Shown: one piece after another, positions 35,490 through 44,489 of the stretch | Layout: each line of letters begins with the position of its first letter | Position numbering within the stretch: the first letter of the stretch is position 1 | Program-made: the position numbers and the translations under genes | Assembly (NCBI GenBank): GCA_024648695.1 | Contig: JACAVV010000022.1 | Coordinates: 15,001-79,000, forward strand | Reading direction: 5' to 3' | From: Nitrospina sp. | GTDB taxonomy: Bacteria > Nitrospinota > Nitrospinia > Nitrospinales > JACRGP01 | Length of the DNA stretch: 64,000 bases | The notes under the pieces: model-generated | What the model was told of the DNA's origin: nothing | Seen by the model: the letters and a program-made list of their open reading frames with translations, nothing else | Databases searched by the model: none

Positions 35490-37772
35490 TTATTGGACGG
35501 TTTTAATTTTTTTTCGTTTTGAAAGAATGACACCCTGGCTTCCACGGTTGTAAACGGGAACCGATTTCATTGCCATATTCTTTTGACTGCCGTCTTCAAA
35601 ACAAAGCGTGGCTTTTTGCGAGAGTTCAACAAATTTGAACCCGGCCAAAGCGTCGTCGTCGGCTAGTTTCATCAGTTTAACCCCCATACCCCTGCCACTA
35701 AGCAAGGTGACTTGATCCAGGGGCAGGATGAACCCTTTGCCGTTTACTGAAGCCAGAAAAATATCTTCGGTCGAAGCTTTAGCGACACCGATCATGCGGT
35801 CCTCACCTTTAAGGCTCATGATTTTCTTTCCACTGCGAGTCGTCTCGGTCAAGCTGGAGTGATCAAAGCGGAACCCATAACCCTGGGCACTCGCCACCAT
35901 CACCTCTTTGGAGGGGGAAGGGGTGGACTCGAATTCAAAACTTGCCTGCTTGGACGCATCATCGCTTGCAGGGTCTGCCTCCTGTTCCGTGTTACCGGAA
36001 GGAATGTTGAATGCGCAAACCACTTTTTCTCCATCTTTGAAATTGAAAATGTTTTGAATGGGATCGCCAAATCCGCTGCGCGTGTAAGTAAAGTTCAACG
36101 CCCGATGCACGTAAACCATTCCAAAGGAGGTGAAAATCGCCAGCAAATCGCGGGTATTGGACGGGATCACAGCGAGCAGACCATCGTTGTCCTTGAACTT
36201 TAAGGTCCCTGGATCGGTCAGGTTCTTGAATTTTCTAATCCACCCGTTTCTGCTGAGTACCAAATGAACGTTTTCATGTTGAATGAAATCGTCTTCATTG
36301 AAATCCACCGTTTCAAGTGACTTGATTTTGGTCTTCCGCTTATCCTTATAGGCATTATCAATTTCATCCAACTCCGACTTGATCTCCTCGCGGATTTTTT
36401 TGGGTGATTTCAACAAAGTTTCCAGCCGCTTGCGTTCTTTGATTTTTTCCTTTTGTTCCTTGAGCAGTTTATCGATTTCCAGAGAGACCAGGCGGTACAA
36501 TGGAATTTCCAGGATGGCGTTGCTTTGTTCTTCGTCCAGGCTGAAGGCATTCATCAGCTTTTCCTGCGCCTCTTTCCTCGATTTGGACGATCGAATCAGT
36601 TTCAGGGCCTTGTCCAGGTTGTTGAAGACGATGACAAAGGCTTCCAATATATGCAAACGCTTGAGAATGAGATCGAGTTCGTATTGGGTCCTGCGAGTAA
36701 TGACCTCCACCCGAAATTCCAGAAAGTATTGGCATATCTCAAGTAACGTGAGCCTGTCCGGTTCGCCATTGGGTTTCAAGCAATTGAAGTTCATCTGGAA
36801 ATTGGTTTCCAGTTCCGTATGCTTGAACAGATAGGCCATTATTTTTTCCGGCTCGCTCCCCGGTTTGGTTTCCAGGACCACCCGTATCTTTTCATCGCTT
36901 TCGTCCCGGACATCCAGAAGGGGAGGCAGTTTTTTGTTGATGATGATCTCGGCAGTTTTCTCGATCAGGCGCGCCTTGTTGACACCATAAGGAATCGACT
37001 CCACAATGATCTGCACCTTTCCCCTCGGCAAATTTTCCAGACTCCATTCGCCACGCATTTTTATCGTTCCCAGACCCTCTTCATAAGCTTTGCGAATCTC
37101 GGTTTTAGAAGTCAAAATGATGCCTGCAGAGGGGAAATCCGGACCCTTGATATGCTTCATCAATTGCGCCACCGTTTGATCCGGGGAATCGATCAGTGAT
37201 TTCAGGCCTGCCACGACCTCAGAAAGGTTATGGCTGGGAAAGGAACATGCCATCCCCACAGCGATTCCCGAAGAACCGTTGAGCAACAGATTGGGAACTC
37301 TGGACGGCAAAACCACCGGTTCCTTGAGCGTGTTGTCATAATTGGGCCGGAAATCGACCGTGTCCTTTTTTATATCGTTTAGAATGTAAGCAGTGATGGC
37401 CGTTAATCGTCCTTCTGTATAACGGTAGGCCGCAGGGGCATCCCCGTCGATGGAACCATAGTTGCCCTTGCCATCCACCAATGGGTAACGCATGGAGAAA
37501 TCCTGGGCCATGCGCACCATGGAATCGTAGGTCGAGCCATCGCCGTGGGGATGGTATTTACCCAAAACCTCCCCGATGATTTTTGCAGATTTGACGTGTT
37601 TGGAGGCGCTGGTCAGGCCAATGTTATCCATCGCATATAGAATTCTGCGGTGAATGGGTTTCAAACCGTCCCTCACATCCGGTAAAGAACGTGAAACGAT
37701 GGTGGAGAGGGCATAGGTCAGGAACCTGTTTTGTAACTCTTCACGAATGTCGGACGCGACTTCCTGGGACAT
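35490..37772 (-). CDS. parC: DNA topoisomerase IV subunit A
   Basis: The 760-residue subunit cuts and rejoins DNA. The winged-helix region GKYHPHGDGSTYDSMVRMAQDF precedes the catalytic Tyr in AAYRYTEGRLTAI. A coiled-coil gate follows (KLLKEQKEKIKERKRLETLLKS). The C-terminal beta-pinwheel lacks a clear gyrase box (QRRGGKG-like), which favours ParC over GyrA. At the position of E. coli GyrA Ser83 this protein has Gly, a residue relevant to quinolone binding in the family. parE follows after 6 bp, so the two form an operon. Confidence 0.85.
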   Translation of the reverse strand: MSQEVASDIREELQNRFLTYALSTIVSRSLPDVRDGLKPIHRRILYAMDNIGLTSASKHVKSAKIIGEVLGKYHPHGDGSTYDSMVRMAQDFSMRYPLVDGKGNYGSIDGDAPAAYRYTEGRLTAITAYILNDIKKDTVDFRPNYDNTLKEPVVLPSRVPNLLLNGSSGIAVGMACSFPSHNLSEVVAGLKSLIDSPDQTVAQLMKHIKGPDFPSAGIILTSKTEIRKAYEEGLGTIKMRGEWSLENLPRGKVQIIVESIPYGVNKARLIEKTAEIIINKKLPPLLDVRDESDEKIRVVLETKPGSEPEKIMAYLFKHTELETNFQMNFNCLKPNGEPDRLTLLEICQYFLEFRVEVITRRTQYELDLILKRLHILEAFVIVFNNLDKALKLIRSSKSRKEAQEKLMNAFSLDEEQSNAILEIPLYRLVSLEIDKLLKEQKEKIKERKRLETLLKSPKKIREEIKSELDEIDNAYKDKRKTKIKSLETVDFNEDDFIQHENVHLVLSRNGWIRKFKNLTDPGTLKFKDNDGLLAVIPSNTRDLLAIFTSFGMVYVHRALNFTYTRSGFGDPIQNIFNFKDGEKVVCAFNIPSGNTEQEADPASDDASKQASFEFESTPSPSKEVMVASAQGYGFRFDHSSLTETTRSGKKIMSLKGEDRMIGVAKASTEDIFLASVNGKGFILPLDQVTLLSGRGMGVKLMKLADDDALAGFKFVELSQKATLCFEDGSQKNMAMKSVPVYNRGSQGVILSKRKKIKTVQ

Positions 37773-38161
37773 ATATCAGGGGATCAAATTGGGTAAGAAA
37801 AATTGAAAAAAAACAATAAAATCAGGTTTTTTACAACTGTTTGAGATGCTTTGGGGCAATTAATTGATTAAAATGCCAGGGATCAACTTGACGCCCTCCG
37901 GTTCAAGTCTTATATGGAAAGGAGAGCTTATTGGTTTTCTTTGATAAATTGAGTTGGAAGAGGGGCTCACAGGGAAAATCCTGCAAGATTTTTTTTCTCC
38001 ACCTTATGTTTATATATAACAGATTGAAAAGTAATTCAAAACCTTTATTTATATTTGTGCCAGCGGAGTGTCTTTGTAGATCTCGGGAATCATAAATCTT
38101 TTTCCGCCGTTTGCCATCCAATACTACATTATTGATACCAGCTTTAATTAGGAGCTTTTTC
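37773..38161. other. Intergenic region between divergent parC and mrp
   Basis: About 390 bp of AT-rich DNA must hold the divergent promoters of parC and mrp. I see no convincing -35/-10 pair, tRNA, repeat or conserved frame. The only defined signal is GGAG at 38151-38154, the ribosome-binding site of mrp. Confidence 0.5.
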
Positions 38162-39259
38162 ATGACTGACCAGGCTTTAGAAAATAAAATCATTGAGGCG
38201 TTAAAGACCGTCATGGATCCCGATTTGCATAAAAATATTGTGAGCTTGGGATTTGTCAAAAATATCAAGATCGACTCCGGAAAAGTGAGTTTCGATGTCG
38301 AGTTGACCACCCCTGCCTGTCCAGTTAAGGAACAGCTAAAGCGGGAATGTGAGGAGAAGGTGGGGACAATTGATGGTGTCAACGCGGTGGAAGTAAATAT
38401 GACTGCGCAAGTTCGTGCTTCCGAACACAACCAGCCTATTTTGACGGGAGTCAAAAATATTATCGCTGTAGCAAGTGGCAAGGGGGGCGTAGGGAAATCT
38501 ACTGTCAGCACCAATCTGGCTATTGCTTTGAGCCAAACCGGCGCCAAAGTGGGTATTATGGATGCAGATATCTACGGTCCGAGCATCCCAAAAATGTTAG
38601 GGATTCCTATCACTCCCCCCAAAAGCAGTACGGAAAATCGATTTTTTCCGCACGAAAATCATGGCATGAAAGTCGTTTCGGCGGCGTTCTTGACTAAAGA
38701 AGGTCAGCCGCTGATGCTGAGAGGGCCTATGCTGGGCGGAATCATTCAGCAGTTTCTCACCAATGTGGAATGGGGAGATCTGGATTACCTGGTCATCGAC
38801 CTGCCTCCAGGAACCGGCGACGTTCAATTGACATTGACCCAAAGAGCTCCCTTGTCCGGTGGCGTGATTGTCACGACGCCACAGGAAGTCAGTTTGATCG
38901 ACGCTGAAAAAGGCGTCAAAATGTTTCAGCAGGTGAAAGTGCCTGTTTTGGGTGTGGTAGAAAATATGAGTTATTTCATTCCGCCGGATGCCCCGGACAA
39001 AAAGTATTTCATCTTCAAGCAGGGTGGGGGAAAGAAACTTGCAGAACAATTTGACGCTCCGTTTTTGGGAGAAATTCCCATCGAGGGTGAAGTGGTTGAG
39101 GGAGGCGATTCTGGAATGCCAGTTACCTTGAGTCACCCCGATTCAGCGGCAAGTAAAGCGTATAAAGCGCTCGCAGGGCAGGTCGCGGCGCAAATCAGTA
39201 TCAATCAAGCCAAGAGCGAAAAGTCCGATGCTAGCTTTGAGTTAGCCTGGAAAAGTTAA
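38162..39259 (+). CDS. mrp: Mrp/ApbC-type P-loop iron-sulfur carrier
   Basis: Mrp proteins bind and deliver Fe-S clusters to apoproteins. The 365-residue protein has an N-terminal MIP18/DUF59 domain (VMDPDLHKNIVSLGFV, TTPACPVKEQLKRECEE). A deviant Walker A P-loop follows (VASGKGGVGKST at about residue 103), then MDADIYGPSIPKMLG, VIDLPPGTGDVQL and ENMSYF. The usual CxxC after ENMSYF is missing; the sequence reads IPPDAPDKKYF. The ATG at 38162 is set by GGAG 7 bp upstream, giving a shorter protein than the longest frame. A DUF971 gene follows, a common pairing. Confidence 0.9.
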   Translation: MTDQALENKIIEALKTVMDPDLHKNIVSLGFVKNIKIDSGKVSFDVELTTPACPVKEQLKRECEEKVGTIDGVNAVEVNMTAQVRASEHNQPILTGVKNIIAVASGKGGVGKSTVSTNLAIALSQTGAKVGIMDADIYGPSIPKMLGIPITPPKSSTENRFFPHENHGMKVVSAAFLTKEGQPLMLRGPMLGGIIQQFLTNVEWGDLDYLVIDLPPGTGDVQLTLTQRAPLSGGVIVTTPQEVSLIDAEKGVKMFQQVKVPVLGVVENMSYFIPPDAPDKKYFIFKQGGGKKLAEQFDAPFLGEIPIEGEVVEGGDSGMPVTLSHPDSAASKAYKALAGQVAAQISINQAKSEKSDASFELAWKS

Positions 39260-39290
39260 GGTCTTACTTTAGGTTTTTTTTGTAAAAACA

Positions 39291-39401
39291 AACCCACCTC
39301 TCCCCTTGCGGGAGAGTGAGGGTAGAGACCATGGAAAATGTAGCAAATATTTAAAGGATGGTCAGGGGTAAATAAGGCCAAAGGCCCGCCTCTCATCTTC
39401 C
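39291..39401 (+). repeat. Composite interspersed repeat, copy B
   Basis: CTCTCCC (39298-39304) and GGGAGAG (39310-39316) form a hairpin. Further on, GGGGTAAATAAGGCCAAAGGCCCGC matches the AATAAGGCTGAAGGCCTGC block of the copy at 51628-51711. It lies between mrp and the DUF971 gene, with an insertion of about 30 bp relative to the other copies. Confidence 0.6.
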
Positions 39402-39441
39402 AATAAACTTCTAATCGGTAGCAAGTAACAAGGAGTAATGA

Positions 39442-39765
39442 ATGGGAGTCTCGGTGGACAATTCAAGCAGTCCGTCTCCAAAAAAGGTCCATCAGATTGA
39501 CGAAACGACCTTGGGAATTACTTGGACAGATGGTATGGAGTCCAAAATTAACGTAAAAACCCTGCGCGAGAAGTGCCCCTGCGCCCACTGCGTGGACGAA
39601 TGGACCGGTGAACGTCGGATCAAGGAAGGCCAGATTCCGGATACCATCCGCCCCACCAAGCTCCAAAACGTCGGCCTGTACGCGATCCAGATCTTCTGGA
39701 ATGACGGCCACGACACCGGACTGTATTCCCACGAATACCTCCGCGGCCTTGGGGAAGAAGCTTGA
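39442..39765 (+). CDS. DUF971 domain protein
   Basis: The 107-residue protein matches DUF971, the N-terminal fold of gamma-butyrobetaine hydroxylase: TLGITWTDGMESKINVKTLREKCPCAHCVDEWTGER, then VGLYAIQIFWNDGHDTGLYSHEYLR. The CPCAHC cluster and conserved His suggest metal or Fe-S binding. DUF971 genes often neighbour mrp, as here, pointing to a shared Fe-S role (inference). AAGGAG lies 6 bp before the ATG at 39442; an ATG 4 bp upstream is out of frame. Confidence 0.9.
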   Translation: MGVSVDNSSSPSPKKVHQIDETTLGITWTDGMESKINVKTLREKCPCAHCVDEWTGERRIKEGQIPDTIRPTKLQNVGLYAIQIFWNDGHDTGLYSHEYLRGLGEEA

Positions 39766-40116
39766 AGTTTTATGCTTTAGAGGGTTGAATTTAAAAGAAA
39801 AATAATACTATGATTTTTTGATCCCAAGCTTGTAAATATCTGCAGGGGTTTGAGATATATTGTCATTATTGGGACTATTTCTGCAGAACTGAATAATGAT
39901 GAAGTAAATACTTGTACCTTTAAATTCCCCCAAATAAATTCGCCTTCCACCTGAAAAACGATTTTAGTTCGTAATCCTCCAAAACAGAAAATACTCCTAC
40001 AAAAACCACGACACCCTGAATAAGGGGTTTGACCCGTATTTCAGGTGTGTTTTGCTGGTCAATAAGAAAAGCGAAATCAGTTCGTAGTTTTTAACTAAAA
40101 GCGAACCATTTTAACC
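39766..40116. other. Non-coding region before the recombinase pseudogene
   Basis: About 350 bp, AT-rich, with many stops in all frames. I find no gene, hairpin or repeat that I can support. It may contain the eroded N-terminal part of the recombinase described next, but no residues are recognisable. Confidence 0.4.
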
Positions 40117-40617
40117 ATGGCCTATCAATGCACCCGTGAATCCTTAACATCTGAAGAAGCCGACCAACTTTTCAATGTTTGCGCGGACGTAAAGTAAAAC
40201 CTTATCATTTGGACTTTACTCAACATTAGCATTTGTATAGCCTAATGTTCTCTTGCAACAAAAGTCTCCGCGGATCAACGGCAACAGCGGACCCTACGGG
40301 AAGAAAAGTAAGAAACGAATTGTCTTCATGTTGAAAAGAGTCCAAACTTTTTTGGAATCGTGTTTCGCTCTTCACGACAAATGATTTGCCGGTGATCGGC
40401 AAGCACAAAGGATCGTGGAGAAAGTTGCCAACCGCATGAAGAAAACCAAAACCGTCACACCTCATGTTTTTCGCCACACCTTTGCAATACTCGCATTACA
40501 AAAAAAATTTCCTTTGCCGCAGTCCAGAAAATGCTCGGTCATGACCGAATAGCCACAACTGAAATTTTTCTCAACCCCACGGAAAGTCATGCCATCGAGG
40601 AGTTTCAGAATAAATAG
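40117..40617 (+). pseudogene. Decayed tyrosine recombinase (phage-type integrase)
   Basis: Fragments of an XerC/D-like integrase can be read in several frames. MAYQCTRESLTSEEADQLFN comes first (from 40117). A part with RINGNSGPYGKKSKKRIV follows, then QAQRIVEKVANRMKKTKTVTPHVFRHTFAILALQ with the His-x-x-Arg of the active site. After a frameshift near 40500-40530, KMLGHDRIATTEIFLNPTESHAIEEFQNK ends at 40617. Stops and frameshifts separate these pieces, and the catalytic Tyr position reads Phe (TEIFLN). The gene is dead and marks an old integration or cassette event. Confidence 0.82.
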
Positions 40618-40669
40618 TAAGTCTATTCCGAATAAACTATAGAAATAGCAAGGAAGTTCCATTCAGGTA

Positions 40670-40915
40670 ATGAAAATTATTATGGAAATGACAATAATTG
40701 TTAAGGGTCAGGTTGTATTACCAAAAACTTTAAGAGATTCTCTGCACTTAAAAACAGGAGACAAAATTGTTTTTGAAAAGTTAAAAAACGGCTCTTGTTT
40801 ATTAAGACCCAAAACGCTTGAGGTTCAAACACTGAAAGTGTGTGTTCGCTATAAGGGAGCGGCTAAAACTCTGGATGATATGGATAACGCTATTTCTGAA
40901 AACGCGGGACGCTGA
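40670..40915 (+). CDS. AbrB/MazE-type antitoxin
   Basis: An 81-residue swapped-hairpin AbrB-type protein: IIVKGQVVLPKTLRDSLHLKTGDKIVFEKLKNGSCLLRP is the DNA-binding beta-barrel, and the rest is the toxin-binding tail. The start could also be one of two ATGs within seven codons, since the ribosome-binding site is not decisive. The broken PIN-domain toxin frame begins 3 bp after its stop, so this is a VapBC-like pair. The antitoxin itself appears intact. Confidence 0.85.
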   Translation: MKIIMEMTIIVKGQVVLPKTLRDSLHLKTGDKIVFEKLKNGSCLLRPKTLEVQTLKVCVRYKGAAKTLDDMDNAISENAGR

Positions 40916-40918
40916 TTT

Positions 40919-41310
40919 ATGATCGTATTGGATACCAATATTTTAGTGCGTTACATCGTCCAGGATAATAAAGCCCAAGCCAAAAAGCAACAAAGGCTAT
41001 TGAAGCCTTAACGCCTGAAATGCCAGCGTTTATTTCCTGTATTGTCTTGTGCGAAATCAGCTGGGTCTTAAAGAGCGTCTATAAAATTTCCAAAAAAGAC
41101 CGTATTAAAACATTGCAAAATATTTTATCCGTTGCGGTATTCAACATTGAACAAATTGAATGCTGTTTAAAAGCATTGAAACTTTATGAAGCCGGAACAG
41201 CAGATTTTTCCGATTATCTCATTCAACAAATTGCGTGGATGCAAGGTTACAAAACAGTCCTCACTTTTGAAAAAAACGCGCTCAAAACCTCTGGGTTTAA
41301 AAACCCATAA
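40919..41310 (+). pseudogene. PIN-domain (VapC-type) toxin, frameshifted
   Basis: The start reads MIVLDTNILVRYIVQDNKAQAKK with the first catalytic Asp, then runs into a stop. In the next frame ATKAIEALTPEMPAFISCIVLCEISWVL continues with the catalytic Glu. Further on YEAGTADFSDYLIQQIAWMQG holds the later acidic residues, up to 41310. Both parts join if one A is added to the run of five A at 40982-40986. A loss-of-function mutation is the simplest reading; a sequencing error or programmed slippage at the A-run cannot be excluded. Confidence 0.85.
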
Positions 41311-41390
41311 ATGGGAGAGAAGTGCTGGCACATTGGACCTTTGAGCCTGTGAACTGAAGGTTAAGGTTTTTATCTTAACGATATTCAAAT

Positions 41391-41425
41391 AAAAAACCCC
41401 GGATGGAATTACCATCCGGGGTTTT
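41391..41425. terminator. Rho-independent terminator, mainly for the porin gene
   Basis: A 10-bp perfect stem (CCCCGGATGG 41397-41406, CCATCCGGGG 41412-41421) has a 5-nt loop. On the minus strand six T residues follow it, just after the porin stop at 41451. On the plus strand a shorter T-run exists, so it may also end the toxin-antitoxin transcript. Confidence 0.92.
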
Positions 41426-41450
41426 GGTATTTCTGGACTACATAAAGCTT

Positions 41451-42650
41451 TTAAAAATAGAACATGCCGTTGATGGCGATGGTGTCCTGGGAGTCTTCAT
41501 CCAGAACGGCGTCATCGCTATCGAAGGAATTGCGATTGGATTCGTCGTGCCTGTACTCGGCGCGAATCACCAGGTTGCGATTGATCCTGAACTCAGGCGT
41601 GATAGAAATTTCCCACAACTCTTCTGAAACGGGATTAGCAAGAACCGAGTTCAACGGAGTTTTGGTTCCATCCATATCATCAAAAAATTCGCCGCGAATG
41701 TTCAGCGCGAACCACTTGGTGAAGTCGTAACGTGCCAGGGCTTCGAAACCCCAGTATTGGGAATCATTCCCGGGACTCACTGCGGAATTACTTTCTTCCA
41801 CTGCGTACGAGACATCGAGAATGAGAGACAATTTGTCGGTCACACCCACACTGACGATCCAGTCGAAAATATTTCTCCAGTCATCATCGTTACCCGCATC
41901 ACCAGCTTGGGCTTCCGGTCCGCCAGCCCAGTTGAAGAGCAGGCTGACGTTATTCCAGGGTGAATAAGCCAATTGCAAGCCGAGAGTCTTGCCATCATTG
42001 TTATCGATGGTGGAATCCCAGCCATTGGCCGCCATACCCATGACGCTGAATTTGTCCGAGAAGGTGTACGCCGCTCGGATACCGGTATGCGTAAAGGGTT
42101 GGCCGAGGCCGTACAAAAAGGAACGGGAATAGTTCCAGTTCCAGTCGTCGTAACCTTCAAAGACTTCCAGCCCCACATGAGTGGTGAATTTACCGAAATC
42201 CACGACGATACCATTCGCAATCGGAATGTTCCATGAAACATAACCCTGTTGCAGGTCAAAATCGTCTTCCGCTACGTCGAAAGGAGAGCCAATCGCCGCC
42301 AATTGGGGAATACCCACATTGGGTCCGGGAGAAGCTTTAGCGCCCCGGGGCAGACTGAATCCATAGGTGATATCGGTACGAAACCCGATGTCGCCTTTAT
42401 TTGGAACTTCTTTCAGCAGAACCAGCTCACCCACGTCGAATTTAAAGGAATTTTCGTCGGTGTCAAAGATCCGATTGTTATTGAAACTGGAAGTAGGATT
42501 ATTAAAGTTCACGTTGTAAGACGATGACGCGAATCCATGGACTTCAATATCTTTCAGCAACTTCAGTTCGTCAAGATCCGCGCTGGCAAGTCCAGGAAGC
42601 AAGCAAACGGCCCCTGAAATCAAGCAGGACATCCATTTAGATGGTTTCAT
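41451..42650 (-). CDS. Outer-membrane beta-barrel porin (OmpL-like type)
   Basis: The 399-residue precursor has a signal peptide (cleavage after GLASA). Alternating beta-strand sequence rich in Gly, Asp, Asn, Trp and Tyr runs through to a C-terminal Phe (INGMFYF), the usual outer-membrane insertion signal. Features such as IEVHGFASSSYNVNFNNP, GKFTTHVGLEVFEGYDDWNWNYSRSFLYGLGQPFTHTGIRA and the closing barrel strands fit the OmpL-like beta-barrel porin-2 family. An AGGAGG site precedes the start. It has its own promoter and lies 116 bp downstream of the amtB stop. Substrate unknown; the pairing hints at nitrogen-compound uptake. Confidence 0.88.
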   Translation of the reverse strand: MKPSKWMSCLISGAVCLLPGLASADLDELKLLKDIEVHGFASSSYNVNFNNPTSSFNNNRIFDTDENSFKFDVGELVLLKEVPNKGDIGFRTDITYGFSLPRGAKASPGPNVGIPQLAAIGSPFDVAEDDFDLQQGYVSWNIPIANGIVVDFGKFTTHVGLEVFEGYDDWNWNYSRSFLYGLGQPFTHTGIRAAYTFSDKFSVMGMAANGWDSTIDNNDGKTLGLQLAYSPWNNVSLLFNWAGGPEAQAGDAGNDDDWRNIFDWIVSVGVTDKLSLILDVSYAVEESNSAVSPGNDSQYWGFEALARYDFTKWFALNIRGEFFDDMDGTKTPLNSVLANPVSEELWEISITPEFRINRNLVIRAEYRHDESNRNSFDSDDAVLDEDSQDTIAINGMFYF

Positions 42651-42708
42651 AAATACTTTTCTCCTCCTAAAGAAAATTATTTAACCCCTATTTTTTCAAT
42701 GTTATACA

Positions 42709-42737
42709 GGTATATACCTTTAGGGTTATTGTGTCAA
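42709..42737 (-). promoter_or_regulatory. Porin promoter overlapped by a palindromic operator candidate
   Basis: Read on the minus strand, TTGACA (42737-42732), a 17-bp spacer and TATACC (42714-42709) lie about 60 bp before the porin start. The 12-bp perfect palindrome AGGTATATACCT (42708-42719) covers the -10 element, a position where a repressor would block transcription. The regulator is unknown. Confidence 0.6.
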
Positions 42738-42766
42738 TAACTGATTGCGTAAATCTTAGAATTAGA

Positions 42767-44053
42767 TTAGACCATGTTGTAACCGGATTCCCCATGCTGG
42801 GTTGTATCCAGACCCATTTCTTCGTCTTCATCATTCACCCGAAAGCCCATAGTTTTTTCGATCACAGTAACGAGTATCCAGGTAATGACGAAAGAGTAAA
42901 GGGCCGCGGCCAGAACTCCGACGATTTGAATCAAGACCTGTTTGATGTTACCGGCAAGCAGTCCCGTGCCACCCACGGTCACAAACAAACCGGTAGCCAC
43001 AGCACCCCAGGCGCCACCGACGCCGTGAATGCCGAAAACATCGAGGGAATCATCATACCCTAATTGAATTTTGAGAATCACAGCGCGATAGCAGAGAATG
43101 CCTGCGATAAATCCTATGACCAATGCCCATAGCGGCTCCACAAACCCTGCCGCGGGAGTGATTGCAACGAGTCCCGCAACCACACCCGATGCGGCGCCTA
43201 AAGCACTGGCTTTACCGGACTTGATATATTCTGCCGCCAACCAGCCCAGCATACCTGCTCCTGTGGCCACTTGCGTATTCGTGAAAGCCAAAACCGCCGT
43301 TTCATCTGCCGCCAGGGCACTTCCTGCATTAAACCCGAACCAGCCGAACCAAAGCAGTCCCGCACCTAATAGCGTGAAAGGAAGGTTATGAGGAATCATC
43401 AAGGTTCCCGGAAACCCTCTGCGTTTTTTAAGAACAAGGGCGGCGGCAAGGGCACCCGCGCCTGAGGAGATATGGACCACGGTCCCACCGGCGAAGTCTA
43501 GTGCGCCGATACTTCCGAGCCAACCGCCTCCCCATACCCAATGGCAAAGGGGATCATACACCAAGGTGGACCAGGCAAGAATAAATACAATATATGCCTT
43601 GAAGTCAACGCGCTCCGCTATTCCGCCGCTGATCAAGGCCGCGGTAATGATAGCGAACATCAATTGGAACATGGCAAACAAAAAGTCCGGTATGGTGCCA
43701 TTGATATCTTTAAAGGACACCCCATGAAAAAAGGCCTTGTCCAAACCTCCAATCAGTTGGCCTATGTCACTTCCAAACGACAAGGTATAGCCTATAAAAA
43801 CCCATTGAACGGTAATCACACCGAGAGGGATAAAGCTATGCATTAATGTGCTCAATACATTCTTTCGCCGCACCATCCCCCCATAAAACAAGGCCAGACC
43901 AGGAAGCATCAGCATCACAAGGGCAGAGGAAACCAAAATCCAGGCAGTATCCGCTCCATTGATTTTTGCTTCCTCTTCAGCCCAGGCCAGGGAGCTTGCA
44001 ATGAGAACCATTGAACAACTCAGCAGGCAACTTTTAAAAAATTTTCGATTCAT
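42767..44053 (-). CDS. amtB: Ammonium transporter Amt/AmtB
   Basis: The roughly 428-residue precursor has a signal peptide (cleavage near SSLAWAEEE), as in E. coli AmtB, followed by about eleven membrane helices. Diagnostic blocks are MLPGLALFYGGMVRRKNVLSTLMHS, PLCHWVWGGGWL with the first pore His, FAGGTVVHISSGAGALAAALVLKKR, WFGWFGFNAGSA, and DVFGIHGVGGAWGAVATGLF with the second pore His. The ATG at 44053 has AGGAG 7 nt upstream; the longer frame upstream is unsupported. No glnK gene is adjacent, which is unusual for amtB. Confidence 0.95.
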   Translation of the reverse strand: MNRKFFKSCLLSCSMVLIASSLAWAEEEAKINGADTAWILVSSALVMLMLPGLALFYGGMVRRKNVLSTLMHSFIPLGVITVQWVFIGYTLSFGSDIGQLIGGLDKAFFHGVSFKDINGTIPDFLFAMFQLMFAIITAALISGGIAERVDFKAYIVFILAWSTLVYDPLCHWVWGGGWLGSIGALDFAGGTVVHISSGAGALAAALVLKKRRGFPGTLMIPHNLPFTLLGAGLLWFGWFGFNAGSALAADETAVLAFTNTQVATGAGMLGWLAAEYIKSGKASALGAASGVVAGLVAITPAAGFVEPLWALVIGFIAGILCYRAVILKIQLGYDDSLDVFGIHGVGGAWGAVATGLFVTVGGTGLLAGNIKQVLIQIVGVLAAALYSFVITWILVTVIEKTMGFRVNDEDEEMGLDTTQHGESGYNMV

Positions 44054-44489
44054 CAACTTTCTCCTCAGTTTTTTACACAAAAATTGATCGCTCCCACGGT
44101 GTTTGAGGGAATAACTTATCCAGGCAACCAATAGATACTTAACAAATACCGTACCAAGTGCGGAGAAATGATTTGAGAATGCAGGTTTAATTTTGTAAGC
44201 TATTGATAAGTAAGTAAAAAATCATTATACGTTTAACAATTCGCAAGGGTTTGAAGTCAGGGGCACTCAAGGTTTCTTGCTTATTTAATGGGCATGTTGA
44301 ATAGGCAGTGCATTAAAAATAAACAAAATGACCTGGATATTTTTAAAGGATTTCATAAAGCTATTATGTTTATGCGAATCTGGAAACGTTACTGGAGTCA
44401 ATTTATTGACTTTGAGTGTAAAGTGGGTTAACTCCTTATTTTTTAATGGATTATGTGAAATATGAGTGCCTTGGGCAAGCTGTTTCTTT

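Noticed and set aside
37860-37930. GGTTCAAGTC near the parC-mrp gap as a tRNA T-loop
   Set aside because: No acceptor stem or anticodon arm can be folded around it.
37903-38547. 214-residue frame on the minus strand over the start of mrp
   Set aside because: Most of it is antisense to the certain Mrp coding sequence. The remainder is low-quality sequence without ribosome-binding site or family.
44054-44250. Possible sigma-54 site upstream of amtB on the minus strand (TTGGTACGGTATTTGTT)
   Set aside because: The -24 GG is present but the -12 GC reads GT, so the invariant core is not met.
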